From Acidobacteriota bacterium (GTDB taxonomy: Bacteria; Acidobacteriota; Terriglobia; Terriglobales; Acidobacteriaceae), in NCBI GenBank assembly GCA_018268915.1, contig JAFDVQ010000001.1:434001-498000 (forward strand): a DNA stretch of 64,000 nt, read 5' to 3'. This document shows, piece by piece, positions 59,587-64,000 of this stretch (positions are counted from its first letter, which is position 1; each line of letters opens with the position of its first letter). Under the pieces are notes generated by a model, which saw only the letters and a list, made by a program, of their open reading frames with translations, ran no database searches and was not told where the DNA came from. A program made the position numbers and the translations under genes.

Positions 59587-61482
59587 TCAGTCGAGCTTCG
59601 GGTGTTGTTTATTGAAACCTGTAGCCTGTTGATAAGCATGCCCGAACGCAGCCAACCGTGCGTCGTCATACAGACTGGCAAGAAATGTGATCGAGACCGG
59701 CGTTCCCGGTCCACCAATATCGTCTTCGTCGCCCGTGTCTATCTTCGGCGGACGAGGCGCGTCGTCGCCGCGCAATCCGTTTGGAACAATAAGCGCCGGA
59801 TGCCCGGTGAGATTCGTGGCAAGCAGCTGTATTCCGCCCGATGACGCAACGATGATGTCGACCTTTTCGAACAGCGCAGAGACCTGCTGAATCGCCAGCG
59901 TGCGAGCGCGGTTCGCCTGGATGTATTCAACCGCTGGATAAAAGCGCGCGGTACGAAATGCGTTAGGCCAATCCTCAATGCCTTGTTCTGTCAGCAATCG
60001 GTCGCGTCCGCTCAACGTGAGGTCGTCAAATGCTGCCGCAGCCTCAGCCGTGAGCAGCGGGACTAATGCGCCATAGGGCAGCCTCGGAAGTTCGACCGGA
60101 ATGAGCTTGATACCCATCGATCGCAGCTTGTCGAGTGCGGCCAGGTCATAGCGGCGATCGTACATGCGGCGCTCATGCCCTGCCTTAGCCTTTGCCTCTC
60201 GCTTCTCGCGCTGCTTCTTCTCTTCATCTGTTTCCGAAGTCGGCGCAGGTTCTGCCTTGAACGGCTCGGGCTCGTCGAAATCCCTCTTCAAGTACCCGAC
60301 CCGAAGCGTTTTTACGTCGAAACTCGAATCCCAGAGGAACTTCAAGTTGTAAGCGGAAAGGTCATGCCCATCTGGCCCGCTGATGACGTTTAGCACAAGT
60401 GCGCAGTCTTCTGCCGAGCGCGTGATCGGGCCAAGCTTGTCCATCGTCCAGCTCAGCGCCATCGCTCCGGTTCGCGGAACGAGGCCGAAGCTGGGCCGCA
60501 ACCCCGTCGCCCCGCAGCGCGTGCAAGGCGAACTGATTGAGCCCAACGTCTCCGATCCGATGGCGAAAGCCACGCATCCGGCAGCGACAGCACTAGCTGA
60601 TCCTGCGGAGGAACCGCTCGACCCCTGCTCAGGATTCCATGGGTTGCGTGTGCGCCCGCCAAACCACTTGTCTCCCATTGCCAACGCGCCGAGTGTGAAC
60701 TTGGCAACCAGAACAGCTCCCGCTTCATCGAGGCGCTTCACAACGGTTGCGTCTTCATCAAACGATTGATGCTCAAATCCGCCCGCACCCCACGTAGTCG
60801 GATAGCCTTTCACCGCAAGCAGATCCTTCGCGCCCCACGGAATCCCATGGAGGGGACCGCGATATTTCCCCGCAGCAATCTCTGTATCGGCTGTTGTTGC
60901 CTGCGCGATCGCCCGCTCCTCCATCAGTGTGATCACAAAGTGCAGCTTCGAGTCGTACCGCTTCAGTCGCTCGATGTACATCTTAGTCAGCGCCAGCGAA
61001 GTGATCTTGCGTGCGTGGAGCAGACTCGCCAGTTCACTCACCGAAGCAAATGCCAGGTCGTTGGGATTGCTCGACGCTTCTGCGTTCGGGTTTGGCTGCC
61101 AGCCACGTACTGTCTTCGACTTCTCAAAATAGCCAACTTCAGCGCGAAGAATCGCAGTTCCAGCAGGAGCAAATGGATGAAATGCATACGCAGGTTGCAC
61201 CGAATTCGGCAGCTTCAGTTTCCGGATCGCCTTATACGAACCGTTCTGATCGACCAGCCCATCGATCATCATCTTCTTCTGCTCATCCGTAAACGGCCCA
61301 ATGCCCGCAAGCACCGCCGCCTGATCGATCATCTCTGCGGTAATCTTCGGCGGCTTCGACTGATCCGTGCCCGACGTTTCCTGTGCCTGTACAGCCAATG
61401 TGTAGAGAACTCCAGGAAACAACGTTGAGGTGATACCTGCACCCGTGCAGGCGGACAGAAAACCACGGCGATCCAGGTTCAT
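59587..61482 (-). CDS. Amidase-signature hydrolase, Tat-exported
   Basis: This 631-residue protein has a Tat signal (DRRGFLSACTGAGITSTL). The amidase-signature triad is present: the Lys in WGAKDLLAVKG near 218, the cis-Ser in GSSGSSAGSASAV near 284, and the nucleophile Ser in GSETLGSISSPC near 306. A charged insertion rich in Glu and Lys (EEKKQREKREAKAKAGHERR) near 430-450 is unusual. It hydrolyses an amide of unknown type in the periplasm. AAAGGA precedes the ATG. Confidence 0.88.
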   Translation of the reverse strand: MNLDRRGFLSACTGAGITSTLFPGVLYTLAVQAQETSGTDQSKPPKITAEMIDQAAVLAGIGPFTDEQKKMMIDGLVDQNGSYKAIRKLKLPNSVQPAYAFHPFAPAGTAILRAEVGYFEKSKTVRGWQPNPNAEASSNPNDLAFASVSELASLLHARKITSLALTKMYIERLKRYDSKLHFVITLMEERAIAQATTADTEIAAGKYRGPLHGIPWGAKDLLAVKGYPTTWGAGGFEHQSFDEDATVVKRLDEAGAVLVAKFTLGALAMGDKWFGGRTRNPWNPEQGSSGSSAGSASAVAAGCVAFAIGSETLGSISSPCTRCGATGLRPSFGLVPRTGAMALSWTMDKLGPITRSAEDCALVLNVISGPDGHDLSAYNLKFLWDSSFDVKTLRVGYLKRDFDEPEPFKAEPAPTSETDEEKKQREKREAKAKAGHERRMYDRRYDLAALDKLRSMGIKLIPVELPRLPYGALVPLLTAEAAAAFDDLTLSGRDRLLTEQGIEDWPNAFRTARFYPAVEYIQANRARTLAIQQVSALFEKVDIIVASSGGIQLLATNLTGHPALIVPNGLRGDDAPRPPKIDTGDEDDIGGPGTPVSITFLASLYDDARLAAFGHAYQQATGFNKQHPKLD

Positions 61483-61559
61483 TGCGAGTCCTTTGGATAG
61501 GGAAAGACAGCTCTCCGCACAACTATAGCTGAGTGCTGGAGAGCTTCGATTTTAACTTT

Positions 61560-63068
61560 CTACGTCGTCAATCGATCCGGCGATATCGCCTGCAGCGGCC
61601 AGTGCTTCACTTCGAGTCCTTCGCCAGCCTGCAGTGCGATCTGCAGTTCCGTTTTGCCGGGTGCGACATTGTAAGTGCGGTTGCTTAGCGCTTCCCGACC
61701 AACGAAAAAGGTTTCGATCACCGATGCATCGAGAAAGATACGCAGCGCATCGTTCGTCCACGGAGGCTGAGGCAAGGGCACAGTGATCTCGCCGCAAGTT
61801 GCGCTTCGTTCGGGAACATCGACAACCAGCTCCCAGGCCTTCGCCTCATCTGTCAGGAGCCTCACTGCAAACTTCGGCGCCGCAGAACCAAGAGGGATTT
61901 GAACTTCTCGACGCAACGTATCCAGCTTCAGGCGCAGCGGCTCGGTCGAAGTCACGGTGGCGGCTTTTGCCTCGCCACGCAACTTCTCGCATTCAGCCGC
62001 CGGAGTCATTTCCAGATACCCATCGCGATTGACCCTGAGGACGCGGGGCAGACTCATCGCTCCTGACCACCCGGCAGCAGAAAACTGCGCATCAGGGCGC
62101 ATCTCCCGCAGCCAGCCCCAAAGAATTCTTCGCCCATCCGGCGCCACAAAACTCTTCGGCGCGTAGTACGCGGCATCGTGATCGAGCACGCCTGTCTTGA
62201 GTGGAAAGTAGACGTGCTTCTTCGTGTCGTACTCGCCCGTCGTCCAGAAGACCTTATTTTCCGTTGAGTAGAGCAGCACGTGATGCCCGTCAACCGCAAA
62301 GAAGTCCGGGCATTCCCACATCTCGCCGCTGTCGCACGGATTCACAGCCGTTTTGCCATTCGGCTTGCCCTGCGTGAGCTTGTGCATGAACTCCCAGTGC
62401 CGCAAATCCTTCGAGCGATATAGCAATACACATCCGCCCACCTCGCGTTCACCCGATCCGATGCCGACATACCAGGTATCGCCTTCACGCCATGGAGTAG
62501 GATCGCGGAACCCGGTCACCATCATCCCCGGCGGCGGAGAAGGAATAATCGGCTTCGGCTCTTTCTTCCACTTCAGGAGTTTGTCGTCTTCCGCAATCGC
62601 CAGCAGTTGCGTCTCGCGCAGCTTATCGCTCCCGTCTCGAATCGTCGCCTGATCAGGCGAAGCGTTCTGCACGCCGGTGTAGATGAACGCAGGCTTGCCG
62701 TCGAACACTACGGCAGAACCGCTGAAGCACCCCTCGCTATCGGGGCCGCCGTGCGTAGGAGCTAGCGCAACTTGTTGATGGTGCCAGTGAATCATGTCCG
62801 AGCTGATGGCGTGTCCCCAGTGCATATCGCCCCAGACAGCCGCGTGCGGATTGAGTTGGTAGAAGAGATGGTACTGGCCTTTCCACCAGATTGGGCCGTT
62901 GGGATCGTTCATCCAGTTGTGTGGCGGCATTAGATGAAATTCAGGTCTCTGCGGATCATGCGCGATCTCCGCGGCGGCAGGCGCACCGAAGCTTACGCGC
63001 GGCCTCGTTGCCAGCATCATTCCAGCTGCGCTTCCATATTTCAGAAAATCGCGACGATCCTTCTTCAT
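61560..63068 (-). CDS. Glycoside hydrolase family 32 (levanase/invertase type), Tat-exported
   Basis: From ATG 63068 the protein has 502 residues with a Tat-like signal (KKDRRDFLKYGSAAGMML). GH32 motifs: the nucleophile in HNWMNDPNGPIWWKG near 50, transition-state Asp in FRDPTPW, and acid/base Glu in EMWECPDFFAV near 248. The C-terminal beta-sandwich follows (LRIFLDASVIETFFVG). It should cleave fructose-containing glycans such as levan or sucrose. The amidase gene follows on the same strand. Confidence 0.92.
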   Translation of the reverse strand: MKKDRRDFLKYGSAAGMMLATRPRVSFGAPAAAEIAHDPQRPEFHLMPPHNWMNDPNGPIWWKGQYHLFYQLNPHAAVWGDMHWGHAISSDMIHWHHQQVALAPTHGGPDSEGCFSGSAVVFDGKPAFIYTGVQNASPDQATIRDGSDKLRETQLLAIAEDDKLLKWKKEPKPIIPSPPPGMMVTGFRDPTPWREGDTWYVGIGSGEREVGGCVLLYRSKDLRHWEFMHKLTQGKPNGKTAVNPCDSGEMWECPDFFAVDGHHVLLYSTENKVFWTTGEYDTKKHVYFPLKTGVLDHDAAYYAPKSFVAPDGRRILWGWLREMRPDAQFSAAGWSGAMSLPRVLRVNRDGYLEMTPAAECEKLRGEAKAATVTSTEPLRLKLDTLRREVQIPLGSAAPKFAVRLLTDEAKAWELVVDVPERSATCGEITVPLPQPPWTNDALRIFLDASVIETFFVGREALSNRTYNVAPGKTELQIALQAGEGLEVKHWPLQAISPDRLTT

Positions 63069-63228
63069 TGCCGAGAGCCCGTCCGTTAGCTCCCCTGCAA
63101 CTATATCGTGGCAAGCCCTCAAAGAATTTTCGGGCTTCGAACAACACTCCTGCGGAATCTGTGTTTCAACCGGAGAAGCTGCCGGCCAAGCTCGTCGGAT
63201 GCTGATTTGAGTATTTCGAGGGTAGATT

Positions 63229-63540
63229 ATGCGTAAAGCACTTGCTCTAGCTGCTCTGGCAATTCCCCTGGCGCTTGCAGGATGCGCCGAGCACGACCGG
63301 TCTTACTATTCCGGACCCTATGCTCCCGCTTACGAACGCTTTGCTGAGCGCGGCCTTCACGATGGATTTGAAGCTGGCCGCCATGATGCTTCCCGCGGCT
63401 GGCGGCCGGATCTAGACCGGCACGGCGATTTCCGCAATCCGCCTGTTGATCGTCGGGGATATCGCGAATATCGTCACGGCTTCCACGAGGGCTACGAACG
63501 CGCGTATCGTGGCGGCTATCGCGACGGCGATTGGCGCTGA
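63229..63540 (+). CDS. Small lipoprotein, Arg/His/Tyr-rich
   Basis: This 103-residue protein has a lipobox (LALAGC, Cys 19). A polar body rich in Arg, His, Tyr and Gly contains a repeated D/H-G-F-E-x-G or H-G-F-H-E-G-Y motif (HDGFEAGRHDA, HGFHEGYERAY). GAGGG lies 6 bases before the ATG. I do not recognise the family. It is likely anchored to a membrane and exposed in the periplasm. Confidence 0.65.
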   Translation: MRKALALAALAIPLALAGCAEHDRSYYSGPYAPAYERFAERGLHDGFEAGRHDASRGWRPDLDRHGDFRNPPVDRRGYREYRHGFHEGYERAYRGGYRDGDWR

Positions 63541-63551
63541 TCGAACGCGCC

Positions 63552-63584
63552 TGCGGCGAGCCTGACTGAGCCAGGTTCGCCGCA
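63552..63584. terminator. Bidirectional terminator between lipoprotein and fucosidase genes
   Basis: TGCGGCGA at 63552-63559 and TCGCCGCA at 63577-63584 pair perfectly, and the inner CCTG/CAGG continues the stem with one G-T mismatch. It lies between convergent stops. Confidence 0.75.
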
Positions 63585-63589
63585 CAATG

Positions 63590-64000
63590 TTACTTAGCTG
63601 TCAGCTTTAGAGTGTAAGCATATTTGCATTGCGTGCCTGAGGGAAGCGTGACGTCAAGTGCGTCTCCCGTTTGATTGAAGCTGACCTTGTCTGACGACCC
63701 GAGCAACTCGACATTGCCCACTGCGAGGGATGCGCCCTCGTGCGAAGTGCCAAGGGCGTGGATTGTCGCCTTGCCGTCAGCCGGACAGGCCATACCGATC
63801 GCGTAGACTGCGCTACCCTTCGCTGTGAAGCGAAAGTCCTCCGGCGTATAGGGTTTCGTGTCGGTGTCGTGGAAAGCGCCGCCGATCACTTTCGTCGGCC
63901 CTTCACCGAAGGTCTTCCAAGGCGTCGTCGCATAGATAGCTTCGCCGTTCACTTTTAGCCAAGCGCCCATCTCACGTAATGTGTTCTGCACCTCGTCCGG
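63590..64000 (-). CDS. Alpha-L-fucosidase (GH29), C-terminal fragment
   Basis: The last 136 residues of a GH29-type fucosidase are present: GAWLKVNGEAIYATTPWKTF near the upstream end, then FTAKGSAVYAIGMACP and a beta-sandwich with TLPSGTQCKYAYTLKL at the end. The frame is open through the right window edge (DEVQNTLREMGAW), so the catalytic part lies outside. The GTG at 63991 is internal. Confidence 0.85.
   Translation of the reverse strand, partial: PDEVQNTLREMGAWLKVNGEAIYATTPWKTFGEGPTKVIGGAFHDTDTKPYTPEDFRFTAKGSAVYAIGMACPADGKATIHALGTSHEGASLAVGNVELLGSSDKVSFNQTGDALDVTLPSGTQCKYAYTLKLTAK

Overview
The window looks like a stretch of chromosome from a soil acidobacterium (Acidobacteriota, Terriglobia-like). 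I infer this from a moderately high G+C content, the mix of Tat- or Sec-exported glycoside hydrolases, MqnD-type menaquinone synthesis, a TonB with a receiver-like front end, and dispersed GGTGCCCCAGGTC...GACCTGG intergenic palindromes of a kind I associate with this phylum. No rRNA, tRNA, CRISPR array, phage module or insertion sequence was seen. Both ends cut genes: clpC at the left and a GH29 fucosidase at the right.

Layout. 0-1.6 kb: the C-terminal two-thirds of ClpC. 1.6-5.7 kb: a gene-poor, repeat-rich accessory stretch with a small Cys-rich protein, a small membrane protein, a CPBP intramembrane protease, a Cys/His-fronted hypothetical protein, a 59-residue gene, two arrays of GCTAAC units and a heptad tandem repeat. 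6-9 kb: a Tat-exported flavin amine oxidase, then a Cdc6-like AAA+ ATPase whose start codon sits 5 bp after a 53-bp dyad. 9.1-14 kb: a catalytic plus non-catalytic M16 peptidase pair and an S15/CocE hydrolase. 14-19.5 kb: class-III aminotransferase, fused membrane/spermidine-synthase protein, purU. 19.5-22.5 kb: a three-gene sigma-54 two-component operon. 22.8-25 kb: rph and a GH125 mannosidase. 25-32 kb: GH3, malic enzyme, a low-complexity Ser/Gly/Gln protein, GH42. 32-40.6 kb: metallophosphoesterase, hemW, a degenerate GGDEF protein, mqnD, bioY, cutA, phosphohexomutase, an FtsB-like protein, a ROK kinase. 40.7-44.2 kb: a barrel protein coupled to a cNMP-binding/DUF1003 protein, then an OprB-like porin divergent from a CsoR/RcnR-family regulator with two operators between them. 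44.2-47.5 kb: an EfpL/YeiP-type elongation factor and glnD. 48-55.6 kb: the aspartate-to-diaminopimelate genes dapA, dapB, lysC and asd, all on the minus strand, interrupted by a GNAT gene, a receiver-TonB fusion and a DUF3237 protein. 55.7-64 kb: YciI, M20 peptidase, TauE exporter, FKBP isomerase, amidase, GH32, a small lipoprotein and GH29.

How it works together. Five glycoside hydrolase families (GH125, GH3, GH42, GH32, GH29) with exported peptidases, an amidase, a sugar kinase, a phosphohexomutase, porin-like proteins and TonB suggest a heterotrophic plant- or microbial-polymer degrader. glnD and the sigma-54 system point to nitrogen-linked control, and asd/lysC/dapA/dapB feed lysine and peptidoglycan synthesis. 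The best candidates for something undescribed are the AAA+ ATPase with its adjoining dyad, the receiver-TonB fusion, the cNMP-DUF1003/barrel pair, the double-operator porin switch, and the GCTAAC hairpin arrays.
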